Assembly (NCBI GenBank): GCA_946965045.2
Contig: OX337237.1
Span: forward strand, 2,542,001-2,606,000
DNA: 64,000 nt
DNA from: Epithemia pelagica
Taxonomy: Eukaryota; Bacillariophyta; Bacillariophyceae; Surirellales; Surirellaceae
Direction of reading: 5' to 3'
Shown piece after piece: positions 47,936 through 59,898 of this stretch. Position 1 is the stretch's first letter, and every line of letters begins with the position of its first letter. Made by a program: the position numbers and the translations under genes. The notes below the pieces were generated by a model, which had not been told where the DNA came from, ran no database searches, and was given only the letters and a program-made list of their open reading frames with translations.

Positions 47936-50266
47936 ATGCAAGGGTTTCGACGCAACTCGGTGCCCAACAGCAACTCGCTCAAGGCCAATGCAGCGACCTT
48001 GCGAGGATTGCGGTCGTCTCTGTTTGCCTACAGTCTCCCCGTTCCACCAGACACCGCGACAGGCGGTGGTATTGGTGGTGTAGAGGCTTTTGATGGCAGC
48101 AAGTATCGAGAAGTGACGTCGAGTGCATTGCAAGAACGACTGCAAGAGGTGTTGGTCTTGGAAATCCTCAAGGATGGGGGACGAAACTATTTGAATTTGT
48201 CCGTTCGGAGCCTGTATCAACACGTGCTTGCCGCCATTACCAATCCTCCCACGGTTCCTTTACCAGCCGTCAATGAAGATCAACGCGGTGAAGAACGAAG
48301 TAGCACCATCACCACCCCAAACGTCGAAGACAATACGACGAACGGCAATCCTCCTCCGTCTTCCAATTCAGCTTCTCCCGGTCTCAAGTCTCCTGTATTG
48401 AGTTCCAGCACTTACATTGATGGAACCAAACCTATAGTAGAGCCGCTATTGGAGCCACTTCCTCCTCCGCCGGCTGAAGTCTTACAAGACACAACCACCG
48501 AAGTCCGAGCAACAGCCATATCACCACCGTCTTGCGATCTTCCTCCTCCACCTCCTTTGGTCACAGATCGAGTATCACATATTGCTCCGACATCGCAAGA
48601 TGTGATACCGACAGCTAATGGAATGGCAGAACCACATCCAAGATATTCTCCACCGAAACATGTCTCACTTCCACCTCGACCATCGTCGTCTTCTTTGACT
48701 CCTGAAAATGCGGGGCATTCCGAAAGAGAGGAAATGGAAATTTCCTTCCAACCCTCAACACAACACGAACACGAGGCTGCTTCTAATCCCTTTTATTCTC
48801 CTCATCCTCAAAAAATTCTTCGCTCTTCCTTGAAACGCCTTCAGCCTCAGGTTGTAAACTCGTTTGTTCGCAACAAGTCAGTGGGACGAGCCGCAGAAGA
48901 GACTGCTGCAGCCGTGGTTACGGGTCAAGCTGGAGGTGTAACCTATCGAGAACGTTTGGGAGCGTACTTGCATCCTCGTGACATGCGCAAACTGGTAACC
49001 CCGCTCTCTTCGTCCAATGAACCGGATTTGATTGTTCGGCGACACGTCATGTTACTCAACTATGATCCTCTGCGGACCATTATTTTACGTGACCGTTTGT
49101 TAGTCCTTGTTCCGGATGGAGCAGATTCCATATTGTCTGATCTTGAACGAAGAGTGCGGTGGGGAAGCAAAGAAAATGTCATTTTTGGAAAAGATGACTT
49201 GGCAGGAACGACAAAGCACAAGACACTATTGGGACGTGTCAAAAAGACTGCGCATCGCATCAGTGGAAAATCGGACCGCAACATGAGCAACGGTGGTGGA
49301 GCTTCCGATGACGAAGATCGGAGATCTCAACATGGTGCTATTCCAAGAAACTTTTCTGCCTGTCGTCTTGCTGGTCGAGATGTGTTGAGCAATTCCGAAC
49401 AACCGGTAGGGGCTGGTCGCCAGGGACAGGGTGTTGATCTTGTAGTAGACAATGTTCCTACGAGTGCACCCAAAGGGGAAGACGACGGGGAGACGTTCTC
49501 ACTGCATGCATCGGATGAGTGGGCAGATTTGACGGGACGAGAATGGATCAAACTTCCTTTTGAATTACAATGCACAGATGCAGTTTTGCAGACGGTCGTG
49601 GAGCTTTTATCGAAAGAAACATTAGAATTGGAACAGGCCACAGCCGCCTACATTGATGAGATCATTAATCGAAGTGGTGGTGTCTATGCCAAGGAGGATC
49701 CACTGACCATTATACGAGCAATCAAAGATTCCGTTCGGGAAATGGCAGCTCGTAACAAGGGTTTTGTGCAGTCGATGAATAGGGTATTGGACGATTATGA
49801 AGATATGGCTCTAATGAACCTGTCCCGTCTTTTGACACATCCAGAGTTGTTCATTCAACCTGTACCTGCGGAAGTCTTGGAAGAAGAATCGGATGAACCT
49901 GAACTCATTCTCGAGTCGTTCTTGCAGCAGGGCTTGTCACTCGTCAATGCCATGGGATTGATTGAAGGACAGATCAATACGGCAGCCGAATTAGTGGATC
50001 AAAAGCTGGATGCCGCCCGAAACAAAATTCTCCTGGCCAACACTGTCATTACAACGATTGCTCTCTGTGTGGATTGTGCCATGGTCGTTAGTAGCATGTT
50101 TGGAATGAATTTGACGAATCATCTAGAAGATTCGGACTCGGCATTCATCAAAGTCACTTTTTGGACTTTGGCTGGAAGTGTCCTGTTGTTTTTCTTCACA
50201 ATGTTTGTCATGGATCGAACCGGGGCTCTACCCAGTTGGGGTAGCTTTAGTGGAAGCGGGTTCTGA
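47936..50266 (+). CDS. Mrs2/CorA-type Mg2+ transporter
   Basis: 776 aa, single exon. The N-terminal 330 residues are Pro/Ser-rich and probably disordered. From about 335 the Mrs2 core appears: YLHPRDMRKLVTPLSSSNEP and RHVMLLNYDPLRTIILRDRL. An insert follows, then the long helices (PFELQCTDAVLQTVVELLSK, LELEQATAAYIDEIINRSGG, RVLDDYEDMALMNLSRLL) and the stalk LDAARNKILLANTVITTIA. Two transmembrane helices (TTIALCVDCAMVVSSMF and FWTLAGSVLLFFFTMFV) flank the loop beginning GMNLTN, the signature selectivity motif. Such proteins move Mg2+ across mitochondrial, plastid or other membranes. There is no clear presequence at this start, so localisation is open. Confidence 0.88.
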   Translation: MQGFRRNSVPNSNSLKANAATLRGLRSSLFAYSLPVPPDTATGGGIGGVEAFDGSKYREVTSSALQERLQEVLVLEILKDGGRNYLNLSVRSLYQHVLAAITNPPTVPLPAVNEDQRGEERSSTITTPNVEDNTTNGNPPPSSNSASPGLKSPVLSSSTYIDGTKPIVEPLLEPLPPPPAEVLQDTTTEVRATAISPPSCDLPPPPPLVTDRVSHIAPTSQDVIPTANGMAEPHPRYSPPKHVSLPPRPSSSSLTPENAGHSEREEMEISFQPSTQHEHEAASNPFYSPHPQKILRSSLKRLQPQVVNSFVRNKSVGRAAEETAAAVVTGQAGGVTYRERLGAYLHPRDMRKLVTPLSSSNEPDLIVRRHVMLLNYDPLRTIILRDRLLVLVPDGADSILSDLERRVRWGSKENVIFGKDDLAGTTKHKTLLGRVKKTAHRISGKSDRNMSNGGGASDDEDRRSQHGAIPRNFSACRLAGRDVLSNSEQPVGAGRQGQGVDLVVDNVPTSAPKGEDDGETFSLHASDEWADLTGREWIKLPFELQCTDAVLQTVVELLSKETLELEQATAAYIDEIINRSGGVYAKEDPLTIIRAIKDSVREMAARNKGFVQSMNRVLDDYEDMALMNLSRLLTHPELFIQPVPAEVLEEESDEPELILESFLQQGLSLVNAMGLIEGQINTAAELVDQKLDAARNKILLANTVITTIALCVDCAMVVSSMFGMNLTNHLEDSDSAFIKVTFWTLAGSVLLFFFTMFVMDRTGALPSWGSFSGSGF

Positions 50267-50736
50267 TTCATGAAAGATAAGAAACACCGTCGAGAGCCAT
50301 TTGATTGAATCTTGAGTTTTCGTGTTTCTTGGAAAGACATTGTTCCAACCTTGATCTTATCCGCCACATCACTCGCCAAAGCAACGTCACGACAAAAGGC
50401 ACCAACTTGAATCTTCTTCCTGCGGTGAGAGTAGAAGGAGTGTTGACTCACTTACGTGTCCCTCTGCGTCGGGCGGTAACGCTGTGTTGGTTTGAGGTCA
50501 GCAAGACAACACGGTTACATGAACTATTCCAGTATGACATCTATCATAGGACTCTCTGGGAACGAATATTTGAATCTAGAAGATAGAGTTACGAGGTCCA
50601 AATCGCGCTCTTACTGTACGAACGACCAGAATCTAGTTTTAAAGAACCTCAGACTTGTCGATATCGTTTATTGGACAACAAAATCCATCAAACATAAACA
50701 GGCGGTCTCTGTTCTTCAAGGATCAGGGTTCTCAAG
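50267..50736. other. Convergent 3' flanks, no gene seen
   Basis: This stretch separates the transporter stop from the stop of the methyltransferase relic. No recognisable coding sequence. Confidence 0.45.
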
Positions 50737-52247
<1,511 letters not shown>

Positions 52248-52282
52248 TCAGAATATTTGACTTGTATGCTATCATTGTTTGA

Positions 52283-53836
52283 TTACTCTTCGTCTTTTTG
52301 AACAACGTCTTGGCCATAGTACATTGTGAGTGTTTTGAGCTTGCCACACAAATAGTTTTGTTCTAGTTCAATCTCCTCGAAACCTGCAGTCCATGCAGAT
52401 TGTGCCAACGTCATTCCATTGGTGTTTCGAGGTAGGAACATGGCAAGTTTGCCCTGGCACTGTTCTGAGGCAATCGGCAATGCCTTTTGCGCCAGCTCGA
52501 GAAGATCCTGACCATTGACCAGTGCCTTGGCATCCGATGCATCGTTTTTGCCTTCCTCTTCGCCCTGTGAGCATAGACGAATACTTTGTAAATGAAACTC
52601 TCCGGCCAACTCATAATCCACTCCACCCCACGGAGGGCTCAAGAAGATCACATCCACTGTTGGGGGCAGCAAATCCATACCTCCCATGCGATACGTGGAA
52701 AGAGAATTCATTTTTGATTCGTTGTGACCAGATTCTGGTTTTGCATCCACTAGAGGCTCTTGCACCAATGAGCCATTTTTGTATTTCTTTAATACCGAAC
52801 AAGCATTTCCGTGAACAAAGACAACCTTTTCGAGTGGAATCTTGTAGACACGACAGTTGGAGGCAGCCATGTCGAGTCGACTTCGATCCGTGTCTACACA
52901 TACCACAAGGGAAACTTCAGGACGACGTGCAAAGGCAATGGCGTTTGCTCCCATTCCGACAAAGGCATCAAGCACTACGACTGGACGTGCAGCTTTTCCG
53001 TTGTCGTCTGTCCTGGTCGTCGCTGATGAATCTGGAATCAAGCGTTGAGCAATGTGATTGGCAATGGCTTCGGGAGTCACGGAGTACCATCCTTCGCGAT
53101 CCAACTGAATTCCATTATCAAATAGGGAAAAGAATCTCCTTCTTTGTGCCCAGTACTTGTCGGGAACCTCGGATGAGGGATGTGGGTTTACAATGCCATC
53201 TCCACAATCCCCATGAGGCAAATCTGGTCCATGATTCTGGCGACTGTCCAGTTTGACAGTTCCATGACACGACGAATGTTTCCACACACAGACGGTGGGA
53301 GGCTTGCTTTTCGGAGAATGAGAAGGAACACCTTTTTCATTCCTGTTCACCGAATCGGCACGAGACTCGTCGCGTTTTGCAGTTTCATCAGCACCTTCCG
53401 ATTCTTTCTTGCCTTCCACTCGTACATTCAGGCTGTCGGAGGGTTTTGAATCTGTGGAAGGTTGGCCATTGACTTGCAAAGCAGTGTGAGAACCTGTTTC
53501 TTCTTCCTGTTCCTTCTCTTGTGTGGGTGCTGCATCGTCTTTTAAATTTCCAGGACTTTGCTTCGGTATGTCTGACAAGGGTAACGCCTTTACGTCCTCC
53601 GTCACATTCAATGACGCTGCCGAAGAGGGAGCCACACGGTAGTCATCGGTCAATTGGACTCGAGAGATGATCAAGGTGACATCAAATTCCTGCGCCATTT
53701 GAAAGGGCGACGATTCCTCGCACTCTTGAATCCAATACTTGGTCGTTGCCTTCCGCTTCTTTTTGTTCTTCCACCACCATCGATTGTTTCGACCATTCTG
53801 TCGGCCCTTGCGCTTCTTTCCGGACGTGGGTGCCAT
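52283..53836 (-). CDS. TGS1: Trimethylguanosine synthase-like RNA cap methyltransferase
   Basis: 517 aa from the ATG at 53836; the frame is open to 53926 but the upstream part is not conserved in the paralogue. A basic, Trp/Lys-rich N-terminus is followed by KYWIQECEES and FDVTLIISRVQLTDDYRV, an acidic/Ser linker, then the conserved module: [60 protein letters not shown] (SAM-binding loop), VVCVDTDRSRLDMAASNCR, VVFVHGNACSVLKKY and the active-site block VIFLSPPWGGVDYE. It ends with EEIELEQNYLCGKLKTLTM. The order and SPPWGG motif identify TGS1, which adds two methyl groups to m7G caps of snRNA and snoRNA in the nucleus. There are two copies in tandem; only this one is intact. Confidence 0.85.
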   Translation of the reverse strand: MAPTSGKKRKGRQNGRNNRWWWKNKKKRKATTKYWIQECEESSPFQMAQEFDVTLIISRVQLTDDYRVAPSSAASLNVTEDVKALPLSDIPKQSPGNLKDDAAPTQEKEQEEETGSHTALQVNGQPSTDSKPSDSLNVRVEGKKESEGADETAKRDESRADSVNRNEKGVPSHSPKSKPPTVCVWKHSSCHGTVKLDSRQNHGPDLPHGDCGDGIVNPHPSSEVPDKYWAQRRRFFSLFDNGIQLDREGWYSVTPEAIANHIAQRLIPDSSATTRTDDNGKAARPVVVLDAFVGMGANAIAFARRPEVSLVVCVDTDRSRLDMAASNCRVYKIPLEKVVFVHGNACSVLKKYKNGSLVQEPLVDAKPESGHNESKMNSLSTYRMGGMDLLPPTVDVIFLSPPWGGVDYELAGEFHLQSIRLCSQGEEEGKNDASDAKALVNGQDLLELAQKALPIASEQCQGKLAMFLPRNTNGMTLAQSAWTAGFEEIELEQNYLCGKLKTLTMYYGQDVVQKDEE

Positions 53837-54687
53837 GGTCGGATCTGATGCGTTCAAAAGACTGTAAGATCGCCCATGGTCAAGAAATCCAAACCTGCAG
53901 AATCCTTTTCTTTCCATCTCAGTCACACACGCTGGAGAGTTCGGCCTTTACGGGCGCACGCCAGGCGGCTCTTCTTCAGGACGATTCGGAAGCTAATGGG
54001 TGGAGCGGACGCGCAAGATTTTTCCGTTCGGAGGAAAACTTGTCTTTCACGCGCTAACTCTCCATCTGGATCACGTGCTCACAATTAAATCCAGCTACAC
54101 CTGTGGAATAATTAGGGAGGATTTTCGCTAACTGGATATATTGATGAGAGCAGGCACGGCCATTTTATTTGGATTCGCACGTATTACACGCTGTAAGTAT
54201 CTGTCGGCAATTATTGACCAGACCGTGCAGGCGTATTCGGAGAGACACAGCTTGGGGCCACTTTTTGCGATTCAACGCCATGGCTCTGTTCTAAATCTGG
54301 ATGAACTGTGGACTCCATCCTTCAACCATCGGGTTAAAACAGGAAACTTGAAAAGGTATTCTTCAGAGATATTTGTCGCGTCCTTGCTTCTTGTTGTCAA
54401 TCTGAGAGCTCGCAAGAACTGTCAAACGAGAAGGGATCCATGTAACTAGAGACTAGAGCGAGAAACCATGAAGCGAAAACAGCAATTCCGAATGCACGTT
54501 CAAAATCTGCTAGTGGTGGGTCATCACGGGGCTCCTCTTCCCCCGTCGCTGTGGAAACAAACATGAAGGACAAATAGGAACAGGCAAGCGTCTCTCAAGA
54601 CTCTTCCAAACGGGGTCCAGGAGCTCACCATCACCCGATGATCAAATAAAAAAGCAGGAGGAAGTATCCAATACCACCCCTCAATAA
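53837..54687. other. Intergenic region; possible unresolved 5' exon of the next gene
   Basis: No complete gene is seen. Near 54474-54570 one frame reads ARSKSASGGSSRGSSSPVAV, similar in style to the following Ser/Pro-rich protein, so it may be an upstream exon, but I cannot place its splice donor. Confidence 0.35.
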
Positions 54688-55506
54688 TCTCCCAGCGTAA
54701 CGTTACGGAACTCGCCATCACCGGTCAATGTTGTGACAGACTTGAAAATAGGAAAACAGGAATCCTCCAAAAAGGTTTCATCTTCCAGTCAGGCGTCACG
54801 ACGATCGACTTCCCCCAAACGACAACAGCGACGGGCTGTATCGGCCCCTCGAGCATCGCAAGCCGGTAGCCTTCGGAGTTCTTCCCCCATTAATGTTGTC
54901 ACCATGCAGACGAGCAACTCTCGAGAATCGAAAAGGAATAACAAGTTACGGACGTCGTCGCCCATTCGCTTGCGTCCATGGAGAGGTGGAAGACGTGGAT
55001 CTGACGGAGGCAGGAACAGGAGTTTTAGTTCCTCTCGACGATCTCCTGCGAAAGATATTGATGTGGAGGATGAACAAAAGACAAAGGAGATAACCGAAAA
55101 CGACAGTTCAGCCGAGAAGCAAAGCAATGGGTCGGATACGACTGAACCAATGAAAACTCCAAGAGATAAGAGCAGCAATGGTACAAAGAAGCAACCCATA
55201 CGAGCACCTATTGAGAAATCTTCTCCTCCTCCATCAACAAAAGCGAACGAGAAGTCTGAACCGAAAGTGCTTGTCAAACCCCAGCATCCCACTATTCAGC
55301 TAACAGATGAAGAGAGTTTGTTATCAGATCTATCGGGAGGGTCATTTGATTTGTCTCGTTATCTTGCAAACAAGGATGGTAGTGATCGATCGACAGCGAG
55401 ACCTGTTCTCGCCCTAACGACTACACCAAGAGCATCCAATTCCGTCCATACTCGAGGCATTGTTTTTCCAATGGGTCCTCCACCAGTGAAAAAGTCCAGT
55501 CAATGA
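54688..55506 (+). CDS. Basic Ser/Arg-rich protein of unknown function, 5' end unresolved
   Basis: The frame is open from 54688; the first in-frame ATG is at 54904, so an upstream exon is likely (a CTCCCAG acceptor-like site ends at 54695). The protein is rich in Ser, Arg, Lys and Pro. It contains two related segments, LRNSPSPVNVV and LRSSSPINVV, about 60 residues apart, which suggests an internal duplication. Near the C-terminus LTDEESLLSDLSGGSFDLSR is a more conserved-looking acidic stretch. I recognise no catalytic domain. Its stop TGA overlaps the ATG of the next frame (ATGA at 55503-55506), and that frame is open backward into this one. A nuclear or RNA-associated role would fit the composition, but that is only a guess. 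Confidence 0.5.
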   Translation, partial: SPSVTLRNSPSPVNVVTDLKIGKQESSKKVSSSSQASRRSTSPKRQQRRAVSAPRASQAGSLRSSSPINVVTMQTSNSRESKRNNKLRTSSPIRLRPWRGGRRGSDGGRNRSFSSSRRSPAKDIDVEDEQKTKEITENDSSAEKQSNGSDTTEPMKTPRDKSSNGTKKQPIRAPIEKSSPPPSTKANEKSEPKVLVKPQHPTIQLTDEESLLSDLSGGSFDLSRYLANKDGSDRSTARPVLALTTTPRASNSVHTRGIVFPMGPPPVKKSSQ

Positions 55507-56084
55507 CAAGCTTCAATGACAATTCTACTGCCGGTGATACAACCAAACTTATGCAAGGACATTTGTCAAGACAGATAAATGAATTTCGGGATGGTATAGA
55601 CATAGCACTCAAAGACACTGTGGACAGCATTTATGGCGCTTTTCAGTGGACCGGAAAGCTTGCATACGGAATTGTAGCATTTCCATGCACAGTGACCAGC
55701 GCACTACGTGACGCTGACTGTTGTGCCAATCCTTCCTCAACCAACTCCACCGAGAAGATATTAACTGAAACAGTACCTTCCGAAAAGGCAGTGGAACAAA
55801 ACGAGGACAGTCCGGAGGTGGAGGAAACCAACAAAAATGAAGACGTGGTGAAAGAGGCCACAGTAGAGAAGGAAGCAAAAGGTAAAGAAGAGAAACGGAC
55901 GCCAGTCTCCAAAGGGAGCGTTCAAGGATCGGTAGTGTCGAAACGGCGCAACAAGCAAGGTGAGGCCATCAGTACAAAAAAGTTAATGGCAGAACCAAGG
56001 AAGCTCAAGACAGAACCGTCGAAAAAATTGCCCAAAAGAAAGCTGTTTACTCCACGTCGACAACAACACCGTGTCAAGAAATGA
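55503..56084 (+). CDS. Unknown protein, possibly the second half of the preceding gene
   Basis: 193 aa. The N-terminal part is helical and partly hydrophobic: GHLSRQINEFRDGIDIALKD, then GAFQWTGKLAYGIVAFPCTV, which could be an amphipathic or membrane-associated helix. The rest is charged (Glu/Lys) and ends strongly basic (KKLPKRKLFTPRRQQHRVKK). The start overlaps the preceding stop by ATGA, which is unusual for a separate eukaryotic gene. The frame is open upstream, so the two frames may be one gene split by a one-base indel, an unrecognised intron or a programmed shift. A direct repeat TCAATGACA spans the junction. No family recognised. Confidence 0.45.
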   Translation: MTSFNDNSTAGDTTKLMQGHLSRQINEFRDGIDIALKDTVDSIYGAFQWTGKLAYGIVAFPCTVTSALRDADCCANPSSTNSTEKILTETVPSEKAVEQNEDSPEVEETNKNEDVVKEATVEKEAKGKEEKRTPVSKGSVQGSVVSKRRNKQGEAISTKKLMAEPRKLKTEPSKKLPKRKLFTPRRQQHRVKK

Positions 56085-56392
56085 ATCCACCCGGAGAATG
56101 TAACTTGACCATTACTCATAATCAGCATCAAGCAAACTGAGGGACCGAACTACCGAGCAAAGAAATAAAAAGTACTTTCTCGTCGCTTCTTATCCAGTTT
56201 GCTATCGCAACGTTAAATAATTTACTTGGGATGTACCATCGTACTTTGTATTTGTCTCTACTATCTGGTAGTCAGATTGTTCGATCAAGGCAATTGCGGT
56301 TTTGAGCCTTTAGCATTATCGAAAATGGACAGAATTCGTTGTTAGAACCTTGTCAACCCGAATCATATGATCCTCTACAAATGTGTGAAAAC
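56085..56392. other. Convergent 3' flanks, no gene seen
   Basis: Short AT-rich spacer between two stops; no recognisable sequence. Confidence 0.5.
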
Positions 56393-57380
56393 TTACAAAA
56401 AGTTGTTGGTTACTGCAGCCCCTTCTCTCTGTAGAGCTTGGCAGCCCCAGAGTGTGCAGGGAGATGTCAAGCTAAGAGAGAATTTACGTTGTTGCGACTT
56501 TCCCGAATCTAAGATTGAAGCGTTTCCATCAAAGGCATATCCGTTGAGGACAAAGAGAGCGACAAGTTGTTTCAGAGCCGCCAAGAGTTGTTGTGAGCTT
56601 GGTAGGCTCGTTTCAAATTTTGGAATGGCACTCGGAGATTCGGCAAACAGTTCAGTAAGTTGATTGAAGATACGAGTACCTACTCGTTTCGAATGTTCCA
56701 CTGGTAACATGGCATTTGTTAGACTGGGATCGCGTCGAATCACAGTATCGACAAACTTTTGTGGTTCTCCGTCTGGAACTTCGACAGGTTGTTTCTCGAC
56801 AAACACAAAGGGAGGATCTTGGATTATCTCCCTCGAAACAGCCGTGTACTGTGCAAAACTGATAAAGTCAAACTGAAACGACGCAGTAGGACAAGTTAGT
56901 TGATCGGAATTCATTTTGTTTCCGACCCATTGGCATTTTGTAAGGACATGCGACAAACAATTCAGTACCACGCACATAATAGGGATTTGAAAGATCGCCC
57001 TGTTGAACAAATCCAGGACCAAGCTGTTCAACGTAGGGTTCATATTCCGCCTGTCGAATCAGGAAAAAATCTCGTTGAAATTGATCCATAGCCACACAGT
57101 CCAGTTCGTCCAAGACGCTGTATGAGGTCCGCATCAAGAGAACGGCAAAGTCTAGATTCAATTGCGGCCTCAGAATTTTGAGAGGTTTGGAACGTGTGGC
57201 TCGCTTCACTCGAGCATTAAAGTTTTGTGCTTCCTCCATAGTGATGGGAGCTGCCGCGACTTCAACGGATCGCTTTTGATGCCCTGAGGGAGCATTTTGG
57301 CGTGGTTCTGAAACAAAGAATCCTGTGGTAAAGTGGACAGCTCCAACTGCCAGTATTCCTTGAAAATACAGTTTCCTCAT
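56393..57380 (-). CDS. Unknown two-exon protein with plastid-type presequence
   Basis: Exons are 57380-56976 and 56872-56393; the 103-bp intron (GTGCGTGG to TTTCAG) is phase 0 and joins LSNPYY to FDFISFAQY, giving 294 aa. The start at 57380 (rather than the in-frame ATG at 57401) opens with a signal peptide (MRKLYFQGILAVGAVHFTTG) followed by FF, compatible with a diatom plastid or secretory leader. The mature part is alpha-helical and fairly conserved-looking: LDFAVLLMRTSYSVLDELDC, FQRDFFLIRQAEYEPYVEQL, FVDTVIRRDPSLTNAML and LLAALKQLVALFVLNGYAFD. There is no cofactor motif I recognise. A thylakoid-lumen or stroma role is possible, but is inference from the leader only. Confidence 0.7.
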
Positions 57381-58700
57381 GGTCGACGAGCCATCATTCA
57401 AGAAAAATATGAAACTCCGATTGCGGGGGTACCTCCCGTCTGCTGTCCATACGGTTATTCTTAAATTTTCCTAAAAAATGTTAAAATTATTTCTGTCAAA
57501 TTTCTTTCGATTTAGCACATTATTATAACGTCCAAGCCAACTGTAATAACTGGCTTCGCCCAATTATGTAGCCGCTTCCGCTCATGCATGACCGTGAGCC
57601 GTGAGACTTGACGAGACATGGACAAAGAAATCTACAAGCCCATTTTGTACTCAATAGTCTATTGTTTGAGAAGCGAGTACTCTTTACGCAGTAGTGGATC
57701 TAGCTTCACGGAATCATCACACACACACACACACCAAACCATGAAATACACACACATGGTGCAATGCACCTCTAGAGGAGTATCAAAACAAGCTCCTGGC
57801 ACTTTGTCTATGGGAAAGATAAAAGCATAGTCCTCTACTAATTCAGGCTTCCTGCTTCCTGGGCTTACATACCCCATGATGACGCTGTCAACCAGTGCAC
57901 TGGTTGATTGTTCATTGCACTGGTGGATTGTGATGTTTCATGTTGTCATCCTTCCTTTGATGCATTCCACCTTCACTTGTGATCTAGGTGGATGGTTTTG
58001 ACCATAGAGTTGTCACTTTGGTCGTTCGTCCGGCTGGGTGGTTTTCTTTTGGTTTTTGGTGTGCTCACTGCTCATGGTCGTCTTTTGTGGTGTTGCTCGA
58101 AAAGTGAGACGATTCTTGGCCCCATGTGAAAGCAATACAAGGCGTGACCGGCGCGTCGATTTCGAGCGATCGAAGGGAGGCTGGCGATATCACCCGGCTG
58201 GCGCTTTGGGAAAAAATACGAGACAATTTTTTTCCATTCGGATGACGGACGAACAAAGGTACAATACCCCCCCAATCGCACCCTTCTGTTCCAATGTGAC
58301 GTCAGTGGAACTTACTTTCTGCGACTCAACCGCTGTTAGTGCTTCTTTGGTTTTTTCGGGTTTTCCGGGTAGCCGTCCAGCACAAAACCAGGAAGACCAT
58401 GATCGCTGAGCATCCCGTTGTACCATCCTCCCATCTGCCATCATCTTGGCTCCGGGATGATAATATTGACGATGGAAATTGCACTGTTACCAGTGCAGCA
58501 CAGACCGTTCGACAGTCAAATGTTAGTCCCCATCTCAAACAAAAGGTACGTCTTTTCCTTCCCAACATTCCCTGTCACGCTGTAGAACGACGGGTAGAAA
58601 ATTCACTTTTGCTGTATGAAACCACAAAACGATTTGAGTTCTTACTTGTTCATTTATTCCCATTGATAACTTATTTTGATATCTTCTCAACATTCCAACG
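57381..58700. other. 1.3-kb intergenic region with AC microsatellite and a 20-bp palindrome
   Basis: An (AC)n run lies at about 57717-57735. A perfect 20-bp palindrome, TCAACCAGTGCACTGGTTGA, spans 57888-57907, followed by a second GCACTGGTGGATTG half. A frame at 58399-58550 (MIAEHPVVPSSHLPSS) ends at a good donor, AAG/GTACGT, and may be a 5' exon of the next gene, but I cannot connect it with confidence. Confidence 0.5.
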
Positions 58701-59253
58701 ATGGACGCTACCCAACAGTTGGACGAAGGTAAGTTGATACTTTGTTTGCTTGTGGACAACGTGATCCAGTCCTGCTTGCAAGTGGATACTAACACTTGTC
58801 GCTTCTCTTCCTTTCTCGCAGCAAGCGAACTGCTTGTGTCGTTTCTAATTTTTTACAGTGAACAACATGAATGAAGCCACGACGATGGTAAATTATTGGA
58901 TCATTCAGGCGCGACGTGGTACTCCTTATGCCACCATCCAGACATGGATTCTGCAAACTCTTGATGGTGCTGAGGACACTCGGCCCGGAGAGTTCGTAAG
59001 CAACGATAGTACTAATGAAAGTACTGGAGGTGAGATGGCCTGGATTTCCGGGGAGTATGCTCCAGTTTTACGAGAAAAGATTCAAAGCTTGGAGTTGAAT
59101 CAACTTCCCGGTTTACTTAGGCTTGTCATGGAACGCTTGGAGGAGCGAGAAGACGAACCATCATCTCAGCCAGCATCGCTGCAGGTGGAGACGCAGCCCA
59201 ATCCTAATGACGACGACCTCTCGTCGCTGTCCAACCGAACGGGGGGCAACTAA
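58701..59253 (+). CDS. Small protein of unknown function, two exons
   Basis: Exons are 58701-58728 and 58859-59253, with a 130-bp GT-AG intron (GTAAGTTG to TTTACAG) in phase 1; the joined start reads MDATQQLDEVNNMNEATTMV. The product is 140 aa. The first half (VNYWIIQARRGTPYATIQTW) is helical with several aromatic residues; the second half has IQSLELNQLPGLLRLVMERL, another amphipathic helix, and a Ser/Asn/Asp-rich tail. There is no known domain, signal peptide or membrane helix. A further upstream exon is possible. I consider it a real gene because of the consensus splice sites and the amphipathic helices. Confidence 0.5.
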
Positions 59254-59898
59254 GTAGTTGGTGTTGGTTGGGCTGATGAGCACAGTACAAACATGTTCCA
59301 CAACAGCACATGGCATTCGGGATTCCACTAGAGTTCGCAGCAAGAAAAAAAAATAAACAGAGCCCATAGAAACCCAAAGAGCACTTTTCTACTGGACAAG
59401 AAGAGAAACATGCAAAGCGTTCGATACAGTGCCCTTTCAGAAGTGGCGGAGCTTTGGGACTAACGTTCATGTTACGGTCATGGCAAAATGACATCACTGA
59501 TCGTATCCGTTTCCGTTGCATGAAGATGGTATTGACATTTCTTACCAGATATTTGTCCCATGTTTTGAAACTAGAAGTCTTCCCGGCTGCCCGACCATTG
59601 GTCCTCTAGCTAGAGAGGAGTAGGAGGGTGACGCAGGGGTCTCGTTGCTTCTTATTCGAAGTCGTCTCCGAGCTCCAAGGTCATGCGAAAGCAATTAAAA
59701 AAGATTTCACTCTCATTGACATAACCCTATCTTTGTTTAAAACCAGTACTGTACACATCGTTCTCTTTTTTCATTCATCACGGTCGACTGTGATCATCTG
59801 ACTGGTTGCAATATCCTCTACATCACTATGAATGAAACATCTCCGTTGAGAGTCCACCCCACAAACCATTCTGTTTCCTACTCTCATCCCTTTTTGTT
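59254..59898. other. Convergent 3' flanks, no gene seen
   Basis: Between the stop of the small gene and the stop of the first prolyl-hydroxylase gene. Nothing recognisable. Confidence 0.5.
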
